DNA of 64,000 nt from an uncultured bacterium (GCA_949290355.1 CASERN010000011.1:248001-312000), one strand, 5' to 3'. Positions 35,467-44,504 are shown, counted from the first letter of the stretch. Made by a program: numbers and translations. The notes: a model not told the origin generated them from the sequence alone.

Positions 35467-38118
35467 ATGACAACAGCAATTAATATTGAAGATTTACCTA
35501 AAGTTTATGACCCAAAAGATACTGAAGATAGTATTTATAAGTTCTGGGAAGAAGGGGGATATTTTAAAGCCGATGCAAAAAGTGATAAACCTCCATATTC
35601 TATAGTAATTCCGCCTCCAAATGTAACAGGTGTTCTTCATATGGGACATGCACTTGATGAAACTTTGCAGGATATATTAATCAGATATCATAGAATGTCA
35701 GGTTTTGAAACGCTATGGTTGCCTGGGACTGATCATGCTGGTATTGCAACTCAAAATGTTGTTGAAAAAAATTTAAGAGAAAAAGGGTTATCAAGGTATG
35801 ATTTAGGTCGTGAAAAGTTTTTGGAAGAAACTTGGAAATGGGCTAATGAACATAAATCGGCAATATTGGATCAATGTAAACGCTTGGGTGCATCTTTTGA
35901 TAGATCAAGAGAACGTTTTACATTTGATAAAGGTTGTTCTGATGCTGTAAAAGAAGTATTTGTCAGATTATATGAAAAAGGTTTGATTTATAAAGGTAAA
36001 TATATTGTAAACTGGTGCCCTCGTTGTAACAGTGCAATTTCTGATGTAGAGACCGAGTATGCTACGGAAAAAGGGCATATGTGGGAAATTTCTTATCCAT
36101 TAAAGGGAGAAAGTGGTGCAATTATTGTTGCAACAACTCGTCCTGAAACAATTTTTGGAGATGTTGCAATTGCTGTTCACCCATCTGATCATAAGTATTC
36201 TGAACTTGTTGGGAAAACTGTTATTATACCTCTTTCTGGTAGAGAAATTCCTATTATTGCAGATGAATATGTTGATAAGAATTTTGGAACAGGAGCTGTA
36301 AAAATTACTCCAGCTCACGATCCAAATGATTTTGAGGTTGGGAAACGCCATGGTTTGAAACCTATTTGGGTTATAAACAATGACGGAACAATGAAAGCTT
36401 GCGGAGAAGTCCCTCAAGAATTACACGGTCTTGATAGATATGAAGCAAGAGAAAAAATAATTGGAATGCTTTCATATAATAATTTCTTGTTAAGGACAAG
36501 AGATCATGAACACAATGTTGGCAAATGCCAGCGTTGCGGTACTACTATTGAACCGTTACTTTCAGAACAATGGTTTGTAAAAATGGCGCCTTTGGCAAAA
36601 GAGGCTATAGCAGCTGTAAAAGATGGTAGAATTAAGTTTGTTCCTGACAGATGGGAAAAGAATTATCTTGGCTGGATGGAAAATATTCGTGATTGGTGTA
36701 TTTCTCGTCAATTGTGGTGGGGACATCAAATTCCTGCATATTACCATAATGAAACCGGAGAAATGGTTGTTGCCAAAGAAAATCCTGATCCGGAACATTA
36801 TACTCAAGATTCTGATGTTCTTGATACTTGGTTTTCATCAGGGTTATGGCCATTTTCAACTATGGGTTGGCCTAATACTGAAAGCGATGATTTTAAAAAA
36901 TTCTACCCTACAACAACTTTAGTTACAGGTTTTGATATTATTTTCTTCTGGGTTGCAAGAATGATTACAATGGGATTGGAATTTACAGGTAAAGCTCCTT
37001 TCTCAACAGTATATATTCATGGACTTATTAGAGATGAAAAAGGTCAAAAGATGTCTAAATCAAAAGGCAATACAATTGATCCCGTTAAAATTATTGATAA
37101 ATACGGTTGTGATGCGTTGAGATTTACAATGACTTCTTTATGTACTTATGGCGGTCAAGATATTAAAATGAGTGAAGAAAGATTTGAATATGGCAGAAAC
37201 TTTGCTAATAAAATCTGGAACGCATCAAGATTCGTTTTGATGAATCTTGATGGAGTTGATAATAAAGATATTGATTTTGATAAATTGACAATCGCTGATA
37301 AGTGGATTTTAGATAAATTCAATAAGACCGCAAAAGAAGTAAATGATAATATAAAAGAATTCAGAATAGGTGAAGTCGCTCACGTATTATATGATTTCTT
37401 CTGGAATTCTTATTGCGATTGGTATGTTGAAATTGCAAAAATTCAACTTCAAGATGAAGCATTAAAAGCTAATACTCAGCGTGTTTTGAGATATGTTCTT
37501 GATATGTCTTTGAGAATGCTTCATCCTATAATGCCTCATATAACAGAGAGAGTATGGCAATTGATTCCAAAAGAGACTGAAACGAAAGCTTTGATAGTTG
37601 CAGAATTCCCAACGTTTAAAAAGGAATTGGATTTCCCAAAAGAAGCAAAAGAAATGGATCTTGTATTTGAAACGATTACATCATTGCGTAATGTTCGTCA
37701 AAGCTTTAATATTTCTCCATCTGTTAAATGTGATATTGAAATAAGAGCAGAAAAAGATGAAAAGCCAATTTTTGAAGAGATAGAGGCTTATATTAAACGT
37801 TTAGCAAGAGTTGAAAACATATCTTATGCTGATATGAATGCTCCTGTCCCTTCAAAGAGCGCAACAGCAGTTGTTTCAGCATCAAAAATTATCTTGCCTT
37901 TGGCTGATTTAATTGATTTGGATGCTGAAGCTGCAAGACAGCAGAAAAAACTTGACAAGTTAACAGCAGAAAAGAACTCTTTATGTGGAAGAGTTAACAA
38001 TCCAAAGTTTGTTGCAAATGCTCCAAAAGAGCTTATAGAACAAACAAAGTCAAGAATAGCTGAAATTGAAATTCAAGAAAGTACAATTTCTGAACTAATT
38101 AAGTCATTAAAAGCTTAA
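35467..38118 (+). CDS. valS: Valyl-tRNA synthetase
   Basis: 883 residues from the ATG with AGAAGGA upstream; an ATG nine codons earlier lies at the probable transcript start and lacks a Shine-Dalgarno. Class I motifs PNVTGVLHMGHAL and KMSKSKGN are intact, as are the CP1 editing region (TTRPETIFGD) and the C-terminal coiled coil (about 820-883). It charges tRNA-Val in the cytoplasm. Confidence 0.97.
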   Translation: MTTAINIEDLPKVYDPKDTEDSIYKFWEEGGYFKADAKSDKPPYSIVIPPPNVTGVLHMGHALDETLQDILIRYHRMSGFETLWLPGTDHAGIATQNVVEKNLREKGLSRYDLGREKFLEETWKWANEHKSAILDQCKRLGASFDRSRERFTFDKGCSDAVKEVFVRLYEKGLIYKGKYIVNWCPRCNSAISDVETEYATEKGHMWEISYPLKGESGAIIVATTRPETIFGDVAIAVHPSDHKYSELVGKTVIIPLSGREIPIIADEYVDKNFGTGAVKITPAHDPNDFEVGKRHGLKPIWVINNDGTMKACGEVPQELHGLDRYEAREKIIGMLSYNNFLLRTRDHEHNVGKCQRCGTTIEPLLSEQWFVKMAPLAKEAIAAVKDGRIKFVPDRWEKNYLGWMENIRDWCISRQLWWGHQIPAYYHNETGEMVVAKENPDPEHYTQDSDVLDTWFSSGLWPFSTMGWPNTESDDFKKFYPTTTLVTGFDIIFFWVARMITMGLEFTGKAPFSTVYIHGLIRDEKGQKMSKSKGNTIDPVKIIDKYGCDALRFTMTSLCTYGGQDIKMSEERFEYGRNFANKIWNASRFVLMNLDGVDNKDIDFDKLTIADKWILDKFNKTAKEVNDNIKEFRIGEVAHVLYDFFWNSYCDWYVEIAKIQLQDEALKANTQRVLRYVLDMSLRMLHPIMPHITERVWQLIPKETETKALIVAEFPTFKKELDFPKEAKEMDLVFETITSLRNVRQSFNISPSVKCDIEIRAEKDEKPIFEEIEAYIKRLARVENISYADMNAPVPSKSATAVVSASKIILPLADLIDLDAEAARQQKKLDKLTAEKNSLCGRVNNPKFVANAPKELIEQTKSRIAEIEIQESTISELIKSLKA

Positions 38119-38208
38119 AAAGTATAATAGCACAAGATTTTGCAGGCGTTTCTTTGTGGAAACATCTGTGATTTGTGCCGTTAAAATGTTAAAAGAGTTT
38201 ACAAAACC

Positions 38209-38237
38209 TTTACAAATTATTAAATATTTGTTACAAT
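38209..38237 (+). promoter_or_regulatory. Promoter of rpsA
   Basis: TTTACA, 17 bases and TACAAT, 47 bases before the rpsA ATG. A clean sigma-70 type site in the 166-base gap after valS. Confidence 0.65.
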
Positions 38238-38284
38238 AGTCGTAAGGTTAATAGATTAGTGTCTTATGACAATTGGAGTAAAAA

Positions 38285-39364
38285 ATGACATCAAGTGAGT
38301 TAGATTTTGAAGAATTATTAAAACAGTATGATTACAAATTCCAAAAAGGTGATTTGGTAAAAGGTATTGTTTGCGGATATGACAGCCAAGGGGTTATGGT
38401 TGATATCGGTGCAAAAACAATTGCTGTTGTACCTACCAGAGAAGCTGTTGATAAAGATGAAAATGTTGAAGATAAGTTCAAAAAAGGTGAAGAATACGAA
38501 TTCTTAATTATAAAAGAAGAAGACGAAGATGGAAAATTCCTTTTATCTAAGAAAAAAGTTGATTTGGCTTACGCTTGGAAAGAATTGGAAAAAGCAAAAG
38601 AAGCAGATGAAACAATCTTAGGTAATGTTGTTGGAGTTGTAAAAGGTGGTGTCCTTGTTGAAATTTCAGGAGTCAGAGGTTTTGTACCTTCTTCTCAATT
38701 AAGAGCTAAAGAAACTGATATTGAAGTAGGCGGAAAACTTGAATTAAAAATTCTTACTTTGGATCCTCAACAAAATAATTTCATATTATCAAATAAGAAA
38801 GTTTATGAAGATAGTGCTGTAGAAGCAAGAAAAAATGTCTTCTCACAAATTGAGCCTGGACAAATTGTTAAAGGTGATGTTGTTAGAATCACAGATTTTG
38901 GTGCATTTATAGATTTAGGCGGCATTGATGGATTGTTACCATTATCTCAATTATCTTGGAGATGGATTGATCATCCTACAGATATTTTGAATGTTGGTGA
39001 TAAAATTGATGTAGAAGTAATTGCAGTTGATCATGAAAAACAACGTGTATCTTTAAGTTTGAAAAATCTTGAACCTGATCCTTGGTTAGAAGCTGAAAAA
39101 CAAATAAAAGAAGGCGACAAGGTAGAAGGTACTATTACAAGAATCAAACATTTTGGCGCTTTCGTAGAAGTTTTCCCTGGTGTTGAAGCTTTGTTGCCTC
39201 ATGCAGAAGTTGTAGAATTACAAAACCAAAAAGAATGCATTTTGCAAGTTGGTGATAAAGTTGATACTTATATTTTGAAATTTAATCCAACTGATAAACG
39301 TATTGCATTGACAGTTGATGAATCAAAAGTTGATCATAAAGAAAGTGATACAACTGAAGAATAA
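38285..39364 (+). CDS. rpsA: Ribosomal protein S1 (four S1 domains)
   Basis: 359 residues with four S1/OB repeats at about 20-88, 103-170, 188-258 and 273-343; the third and fourth (VRITDFGAFIDLGGIDGLLPLSQLS, IKHFGAFVEVFPGVEALLPHAEV) are most canonical. S1 helps the 30S subunit bind mRNA. E. coli S1 has six repeats; shorter forms occur in cyanobacteria and Firmicutes. Shared absence of Shine-Dalgarno in some genes here makes S1 relevant. Ends in a strong terminator. Confidence 0.93.
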   Translation: MTSSELDFEELLKQYDYKFQKGDLVKGIVCGYDSQGVMVDIGAKTIAVVPTREAVDKDENVEDKFKKGEEYEFLIIKEEDEDGKFLLSKKKVDLAYAWKELEKAKEADETILGNVVGVVKGGVLVEISGVRGFVPSSQLRAKETDIEVGGKLELKILTLDPQQNNFILSNKKVYEDSAVEARKNVFSQIEPGQIVKGDVVRITDFGAFIDLGGIDGLLPLSQLSWRWIDHPTDILNVGDKIDVEVIAVDHEKQRVSLSLKNLEPDPWLEAEKQIKEGDKVEGTITRIKHFGAFVEVFPGVEALLPHAEVVELQNQKECILQVGDKVDTYILKFNPTDKRIALTVDESKVDHKESDTTEE

Positions 39365-39383
39365 TTTATTAATAAAATAATTC

Positions 39384-39409
39384 AAAGCGGGATTTATGTC
39401 CCGCTTTTT
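39384..39409 (+). terminator. Rho-independent terminator of rpsA
   Basis: AAAGCGGGA pairs with TCCCGCTTT around a 6-base loop, followed by TT. GC-rich stem of 6 pairs plus 3 A-T, 20 bases after the rpsA stop. Confidence 0.9.
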
Positions 39410-39584
39410 GTATGAAAAATTTTAAATTTTCTCATCTAATTATATGATTTTTTAAATTTTTGTATATTAATTTATAAATTAATACCGTATAATTTTTATA
39501 GTAATATTGACTTTAAAAAAAATATTATTATAACAGTTATTAGTAAGGTAGATAATATAATATTTTATAAAGGAGATGTAGCGC

Positions 39585-40559
39585 ATGGGTATGGCAGCTT
39601 CTCAGGCAAGATATTTAGGCTTGACAGCTAGAAAGACAAATGTAGAATACGAAGGACAACAGATAAATCAGGCTCGTACAGCTTTGGCGAATCAAAGTGC
39701 AAATACTTTTAATGAATTGTTAACTCTTGAAGTGCCAACAGCTCCAAGCACTCAGGATTATACAACTATGCAGTATTCATATTCTGATGGTGTAAATGAA
39801 GAAGTAATTACAGGGATGTCAGAATTAGTAGATGACCCAGATGGATATAATTATATGATATCTCATTATCATTATTCAGATGTCTATACAGGAGTTCAGA
39901 CTAAGAAAAATAATCCTCAAGTTGTTCTTGATCAAGAGACTGGAATTCCAACTTATGTTGGAAATTGCGAGGTTTCTGAATATAATCCTAATAATTCAGA
40001 ACAAAAAGCTGCTTATGAACAGATTTGTAAAGATTTTCCTGATGAGAGTATTGCAAAATCAGATAGTATCTATACTTGGCAATATCAAGGTAAAACTTAT
40101 TTTGCAAGTTTAGAGGATTTGACTGCATCTGCAACAAGTGCGCCTGATCCTACAAAACCTACAGAGAATCAATCAAAATTAACAGTTTATGACGCAGAAA
40201 ATATTAAAACAAAAATTGAACAACAACAAAAGGCATTTGTTGATTTAGATGATTCTGGTCGCCCTCAAAGTATAAGATTTGAGGATTCTTCTGTTACTTA
40301 TTCTTTAAATACAGAAACTATTACAGATGATAATGCTTATCAAGATGCGATGAATCAATATAACTATGATATGCAGGTTTATGAGAAAAAAATTGCAGAT
40401 ATAAATGCAAAAACAGAAAAAATTCAAGAACAGGATAGAACCTTGGAATTGCGACTAAGACAATTAGATACAGAACAAGAAGCTTTACAAACAGAGATGG
40501 AATCAGTAAAAAAAGTTATTGATAAAAATATTGAATCTACATTCAAAACTTTTGAATAG
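39585..40559 (+). CDS. Orphan coiled-coil protein, long member of an MG-ASQ family
   Basis: 324 residues, function unknown. The N-terminus MGMAASQARYLGLTARKTNVEYEGQQINQ and C-terminal coiled coil ending VIDKNIESTF are shared with the short paralogue at 41870. The middle (about 50-260) is a Tyr/Asp/Ser/Gln-rich insert absent from it. Conserved helical ends around a variable centre recall flagellar and type III axial proteins, but no direct homology is visible. No Sec signal. AAGGAG gives a very strong ribosome binding site, suggesting high expression. Forms a unit with the next gene 24 bases on. Confidence 0.8.
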   Translation: MGMAASQARYLGLTARKTNVEYEGQQINQARTALANQSANTFNELLTLEVPTAPSTQDYTTMQYSYSDGVNEEVITGMSELVDDPDGYNYMISHYHYSDVYTGVQTKKNNPQVVLDQETGIPTYVGNCEVSEYNPNNSEQKAAYEQICKDFPDESIAKSDSIYTWQYQGKTYFASLEDLTASATSAPDPTKPTENQSKLTVYDAENIKTKIEQQQKAFVDLDDSGRPQSIRFEDSSVTYSLNTETITDDNAYQDAMNQYNYDMQVYEKKIADINAKTEKIQEQDRTLELRLRQLDTEQEALQTEMESVKKVIDKNIESTFKTFE

Positions 40560-40583
40560 TAAAACATTGATAAGAGGTTTCCA

Positions 40584-41402
40584 ATGAGTTATAAAAATGA
40601 TAGTTACTTGGTAATAGCAAATAAATTTGGATCAGCCAGCGGAGATGCAAAAGCTCAGTTGTGGGAAACATATGACCAGCTGAGAGATTTGACTGTATCA
40701 GGCAATGGTTTGGGCTCTGGTTTTGGTATGACTGGAGGTTTTTTATATAACTTAGCAAGTTTGTTGGCTCCATCTTCTTTTGCTACAGTATTTGGAGCCT
40801 CCGAATCGATGAATATTCCTGGAACTTCTTATGCTTCACAATTCAGCGGTGGATCATCTTATGGTATTGATTCATTGTATAATTATTCAGGTTTCCCTGG
40901 TGGTGCAGCTCCTGTATCTTGGGGGCTAGATGGTTATGCAACAGGAGGTGCTTCTTCAATCGTAAGTGGTTGGGGAACAGATAGCGGAGTTGCAACAGGA
41001 TATGCTTCAGGTGTCGGTGGTATTGCTGATGTTGCGAGTGCTGCCGCTTATGGACTTGGCGCTGCTAACGGGTATGGTTTTTCTATGAAAAATTTAGTGC
41101 TACCTGTTGCTGGTGTAATCTCAGGATGGGGTGGTATAATGCAAGCCGCAGCTCCATATCTCGGTGAATATGGACTTCCTGCTCTTGTTATGGGAAATTT
41201 GATGCAAGGTACATCATCTGCAGCTTTAGCAGCTTATCAGAATGTTACAGGCAATATTACAGCAAATGCTGATACTATACTTTCAAATAAAGTTAGAAAC
41301 ATTGAGACTGTTTGTAAAATGCTTGATACTCAAGGTGATGTCGTTAAAAAAATGTTAAAAGAATCAATAGATAGTGATAGTAAAGCTATTCAAAACTTGT
41401 AA
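40584..41402 (+). CDS. Orphan Gly/Ala/Ser-rich hydrophobic protein
   Basis: 272 residues, family not recognised. After a charged start (MSYKNDSYLVIANKFGSASGDAKAQLWETYDQLRDL) comes a long Gly/Ser/Ala/Tyr-rich stretch with hydrophobic patches (FLYNLASLLAPSSF, NLVLPVAGVISGWGGIMQAA, GLPALVMGNLMQG), then a charged helix of about 45 residues. No Sec signal. It lies 24 bases after the MG-ASQ protein and ends in a terminator, so the two are probably made together. It could be a secreted, pore or surface component; nothing proves it. Confidence 0.72.
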   Translation: MSYKNDSYLVIANKFGSASGDAKAQLWETYDQLRDLTVSGNGLGSGFGMTGGFLYNLASLLAPSSFATVFGASESMNIPGTSYASQFSGGSSYGIDSLYNYSGFPGGAAPVSWGLDGYATGGASSIVSGWGTDSGVATGYASGVGGIADVASAAAYGLGAANGYGFSMKNLVLPVAGVISGWGGIMQAAAPYLGEYGLPALVMGNLMQGTSSAALAAYQNVTGNITANADTILSNKVRNIETVCKMLDTQGDVVKKMLKESIDSDSKAIQNL

Positions 41403-41424
41403 AATTTTTTTACAAGTTTTTTTT
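41392..41424 (+). terminator. Rho-independent terminator after 40584-41402
   Basis: AAAACTTGTAAAA pairs perfectly with TTTTACAAGTTTT around a 3-base T loop, followed by TTTT. The 13-pair stem begins inside the last codons of the upstream gene. Confidence 0.8.
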
Positions 41425-41430
41425 ATGAAT

Positions 41431-41457
41431 TAAAGTTTATAAATGTTTTGTCCGTAA
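41431..41457 (+). promoter_or_regulatory. Sigma-28 (FliA) type promoter candidate
   Basis: TAAAGTTT, 11 bases, then GTCCGTAA. The first half equals the E. coli FliA -35 consensus; the second is close to GCCGATAA (CCG and TAA kept with one base missing). It would drive the 41585-42202 pair. The leader would be about 120 bases long. Support comes from the flagellar-type genes 6 kb away; no FliA gene is in the window. Confidence 0.4.
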
Positions 41458-41492
41458 TATAAGTAGTATAGAAAAAACTCTAGACTGAAAAA

Positions 41493-41506
41493 TTAAGACA
41501 TGTTAA
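41493..41506. promoter_or_regulatory. Shared 14-base element (copy 2)
   Basis: TTAAGACATGTTAA, identical to 8752-8765 upstream of the Sec-less lytic transglycosylase. Here it is 79 bases before the 90-residue orphan gene. Possible common regulator site. Confidence 0.3.
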
Positions 41507-41584
41507 GCAAATATTTAAAATCATGGCAATATTTGTGTGTGGATTGTTTTAATATACATGTAGGTCTAAAGTGTAAGGAGAAAA

Positions 41585-41857
41585 ATGCTTCGAGATACTT
41601 TAGAGATGAATATAAAAAGACTGATTGATTTCTTGATATATTCAAAAAACTTTCTAATAAGAAAGAATCCTATAAAAACAATGTCAAATTCTATTGTTGA
41701 AGGTTTGAAAGAATTTTTGACAATGAATAAGAAACGAAAGATGGCTCAGTATAGATTAAACTATCACAGACATCAGTTTCAAAGAATGGAACAGTTGATT
41801 GCAGAAAATAATCAACACACGTTCTTGAGGGGAAACCGATTGAACGAAACAAGATAA
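41585..41857 (+). CDS. Orphan basic protein, 90 aa
   Basis: 90 residues, not recognised. Strongly basic (many Lys, Arg, His), helical, no signal peptide. AAGGAG lies 5 bases before the ATG, which supports real translation. It precedes the short MG-ASQ paralogue by 12 bases, so a partner or chaperone role is conceivable, though chaperones of secreted proteins are usually acidic. Confidence 0.7.
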   Translation: MLRDTLEMNIKRLIDFLIYSKNFLIRKNPIKTMSNSIVEGLKEFLTMNKKRKMAQYRLNYHRHQFQRMEQLIAENNQHTFLRGNRLNETR

Positions 41858-41869
41858 AAGGACAAAAAA

Positions 41870-42202
41870 ATGGGATTAATCGCTTCTCAAATTAGGTTAT
41901 TATATCTTAATCAACAAAGACTAGATTTAGAGTACAAAATCCAGCTTATTACACAAACTAAAATGGGTTTGTCTCAATCTGTAAGCGATTTGATGCAGGT
42001 TGGTAATGATTATGATCCTGAATCTCCTACTACTAAAATGTTGCAGCAGCGACAAGCTAAGTTAAAAGTCCTTGAACAAAAATTAGATATGCAAATGCAA
42101 CAATACCAAACAAGATTAAAAATGATTGAAGCTGAATATCAATCTTGCCAAGGTGTGTTAGATAAGAATATCCAAAAATCCTTTGCATATAATGCAGCAT
42201 GA
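41870..42202 (+). CDS. Orphan coiled-coil protein, short member of the MG-ASQ family
   Basis: 110 residues. MGLIASQIRLLYLNQQRLDLEYKIQLITQ matches the start of the 39585 protein at MG, ASQ, R, L, L, EY, Q and I-Q positions, and YQSCQGVLDKNIQKSF matches its end. The roughly 210-residue insert is missing, leaving an almost all-helical rod. Size and helical hairpin form recall needle-like type III subunits, but this is shape only. AAAAGGAC precedes the ATG. Confidence 0.78.
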   Translation: MGLIASQIRLLYLNQQRLDLEYKIQLITQTKMGLSQSVSDLMQVGNDYDPESPTTKMLQQRQAKLKVLEQKLDMQMQQYQTRLKMIEAEYQSCQGVLDKNIQKSFAYNAA

Positions 42203-42231
42203 TAAAACTAAATAACTAGTTAATTATAATA

Positions 42232-42849
42232 TTATATATTTGTTTGAACAAACAAGCTTATGATTTCATTTAGTGCAGAATATTGTCTTTGGAATTTTTG
42301 AGCTTGTTTTTCTAATAAACCTATTTGTTTTTTATATTCCAATATAGAAGCTTGGCATTCTCTTGAAGAATTATTCAAACTTTCTTGAACCTGTTGAGCT
42401 TCTTGCAATACACTTTTCATTGAAATACCCAAAGCTTCCATTGTCTGTTTAATGATTTGTGCCCCTGTTTGTTTTGATACTCCAGCAGGCAGTTGGTTTA
42501 TTAATTGTTTTAAAACTGCAATGTTAGAAGGTATTTCAAACCCGTCTAAATCACTGGCAAAAGTTTCTTGAGATATTGTGTGGTTAAACGAATTAATATT
42601 AGGTGTAGAAAAACTTAGAGGAGTCTCTGAATGTTCTGCATATTGATTATTCTCGGATTGAGAATCATAGTCAATTGTTATATTTTCATTTTCGACTTCT
42701 ATATTTGAATCCTGTTCTTGTGCTGATGAATTTTCATCTTGTACAGATGCAGAATTTTCTACAACGTTTTGAATTTCAATATCAGACTGCTGCTTTAAAG
42801 CTTCAACTATCTTTTTCCCTACGCCTTCTGTAATATTATTGCTAACCAT
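42232..42849 (-). CDS. Orphan acidic protein with C-terminal coiled coil
   Basis: 205 residues from the ATG with GTGAGG just upstream; a TTG six codons earlier is less likely. Residues about 25-105 are low-complexity (Glu, Asn, Ser, Gln). Residues 108-205 are helical with heptads (SVLQEAQQVQESLNNSSRECQASILEYKKQIGLLEKQ). No signal peptide. It is convergent with the MG-ASQ pair and divergent from purH. Function unknown. Confidence 0.72.
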   Translation of the reverse strand: MVSNNITEGVGKKIVEALKQQSDIEIQNVVENSASVQDENSSAQEQDSNIEVENENITIDYDSQSENNQYAEHSETPLSFSTPNINSFNHTISQETFASDLDGFEIPSNIAVLKQLINQLPAGVSKQTGAQIIKQTMEALGISMKSVLQEAQQVQESLNNSSRECQASILEYKKQIGLLEKQAQKFQRQYSALNEIISLFVQTNI

Positions 42850-42953
42850 ATTCCTCACTTTCTTCAAATAATTATAATATAGCGAAGAAATTATTTCAAC
42901 AAATAAATAAAATAGTTACGAAATGCTAAGAAAATTTCATAAATTCAAAATAG

Positions 42954-42962
42954 TGTTATAAT
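42954..42962 (+). promoter_or_regulatory. Extended -10 promoter of purH-like gene
   Basis: TGT followed by a perfect TATAAT, 29 bases before the ATG. The upstream -35 region (TTTCAT, 16 bases) is weak, as often seen with extended -10 sites. Confidence 0.55.
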
Positions 42963-42991
42963 ATAAAAAATAGTAATAATGAGGGTATTAA

Positions 42992-44497
42992 ATGAAAAGG
43001 CGAGCTTTTATTAGTGTGTATGATAAGACAGGTTTGATTGATTTTGCAAAAAATCTTGTTGAAAAGTTTGATTATGAAATTGTGGCATCAGGCAGTACCT
43101 ATGAACTATTGCGTGATTCTGATATTGTGGTAACTGATGCTAAAACTTTTTCTGGGACTTTGTCTTTATTATCAAATGATTTGGAACAGATGAGTGAAAC
43201 TATTTTAGCTGGAATATTAACTAACAGTTCTGATACAAGGACTTTAAGCGAACTGGAAAGTGCTGCGATAAGGCCTTTTGATATGGTTGTTGTAAATTTA
43301 TGTCCTTTCCAAAAAATTGCATACGAATCTGACGATATTGATCAGGTTGTTTCAAAAATTGATATTGCAGGCATAACTCTTTTGAGAGCAGCTGCAAAAA
43401 ATTATAAAAATGTAACGGTAATTACTGATAAAGTTGATTATTATGTAGCTTTAAATGCTAATGAATTTGGTCGATTGAAACTTGCAATTAAGGCTTTTAA
43501 TTTAACTGCTAATTACGATAGAGATGTCTGCTCAAAAATTGCAGAACAAACAGGAGATAAGCCTTTTAAGACTTTTAGCTTTGAAAAAGTCAAAGATTTA
43601 CAATATGGTGAAAATCCTCATCAAAAAGGTACAGTTTATAAAACTGATAGAATGGTTGATTATGAAGTTATAAATGAAAAAGAATTATCGTTTAACAATT
43701 TGTTAAATATAACAGAGGCTGTTAATGTAGTCAGCGAATTTTATGATGTTAATTGTGTCTCAATTATTAGACATACAAAACCTTGTGGTGTTGCATTGGG
43801 TAGATCTTTGTATGAAGCTTATACAAAGGCTTTTGATTGTGATCCGATCAGTTCTTTTTATGGTGTTGTCGGATTTTCAAAACCTGTAGATGCAGAGGTA
43901 GCAAAACATCTAAATTCAATGGCTGTAGAAGTCGTAGTTGCTCCGGATTATTATCCTGAAGCTATTGAATTGTTTAAAGATAATTCTGATATAAAATTAG
44001 TTAAACTAAATACTTCATTAAAAGAATATAGAAGATTGACTGTAGAAGAGGTTATTCTGACTCCTTTTGGGGCGTTAGTTCAAGATCGCAACAATAGTGA
44101 GCTGGAAAAAGATAAATTTAAGGTAGTTACTCAAGTAAAACCGACTGCTGAGCAGATAGAAGATGCTATTTTTGCTTGGAAAGTTGTAAAATACGCAAAA
44201 ACAAATTCTGCAGTTGTTGCTAGGGATTTTAAAACAATTGCTATTGCTCAAGGACAAACTAATGCTATTTCAGCTGTAGAAAACGCCTTGAATTACGCTT
44301 GTGATGGCGCAAAAGATGCAGTTTTGGCTTCGGATTCTTTATTGACGGCAGAAGATTGTATATATTCTGCTGTACAATCAAGAATTAGTTTGATAATTCA
44401 GCCGGGTGGATCGTTGAAAGACCAAAGCTTAATTGAAGTTTGTGATAAGTATGGCATAGCTATGATTACAACAGGAATAAGAAATTATAGACAGTAA
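42992..44497 (+). CDS. purH: PurH-like bifunctional purine protein with altered active sites
   Basis: 501 residues, full PurH length and fold order: IMP cyclohydrolase-like 1-190 and AICAR transformylase-like 195-501. The KTLHPKIHGG motif is replaced by a sequence ending ETILAGIL (about 60-71), and the NLYPF tyrosine is Cys104. The Asp of IDIAG and Lys of RAAAKN remain. In the transformylase half LQYGENPHQ is kept, but the KHxNPCG motif is RHTKPCG (R260, H261) and SDAFFPF is SDSLLTA. Either a divergent enzyme or one with a new role. Reading frame is intact. Confidence 0.82.
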   Translation: MKRRAFISVYDKTGLIDFAKNLVEKFDYEIVASGSTYELLRDSDIVVTDAKTFSGTLSLLSNDLEQMSETILAGILTNSSDTRTLSELESAAIRPFDMVVVNLCPFQKIAYESDDIDQVVSKIDIAGITLLRAAAKNYKNVTVITDKVDYYVALNANEFGRLKLAIKAFNLTANYDRDVCSKIAEQTGDKPFKTFSFEKVKDLQYGENPHQKGTVYKTDRMVDYEVINEKELSFNNLLNITEAVNVVSEFYDVNCVSIIRHTKPCGVALGRSLYEAYTKAFDCDPISSFYGVVGFSKPVDAEVAKHLNSMAVEVVVAPDYYPEAIELFKDNSDIKLVKLNTSLKEYRRLTVEEVILTPFGALVQDRNNSELEKDKFKVVTQVKPTAEQIEDAIFAWKVVKYAKTNSAVVARDFKTIAIAQGQTNAISAVENALNYACDGAKDAVLASDSLLTAEDCIYSAVQSRISLIIQPGGSLKDQSLIEVCDKYGIAMITTGIRNYRQ

Positions 44498-44504
44498 TTA
44501 TTTA

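Noticed and set aside
36100..36417. Frames opposite valS
   Set aside because: Shadows of the valS coding sequence, which has intact class I motifs.
39410..39584. Sigma-28 promoter upstream of the 324-residue orphan
   Set aside because: ACCGTATAA is present but the -35 half does not match well; a sigma-70 reading (TTGACT) is also weak, so no call was made.
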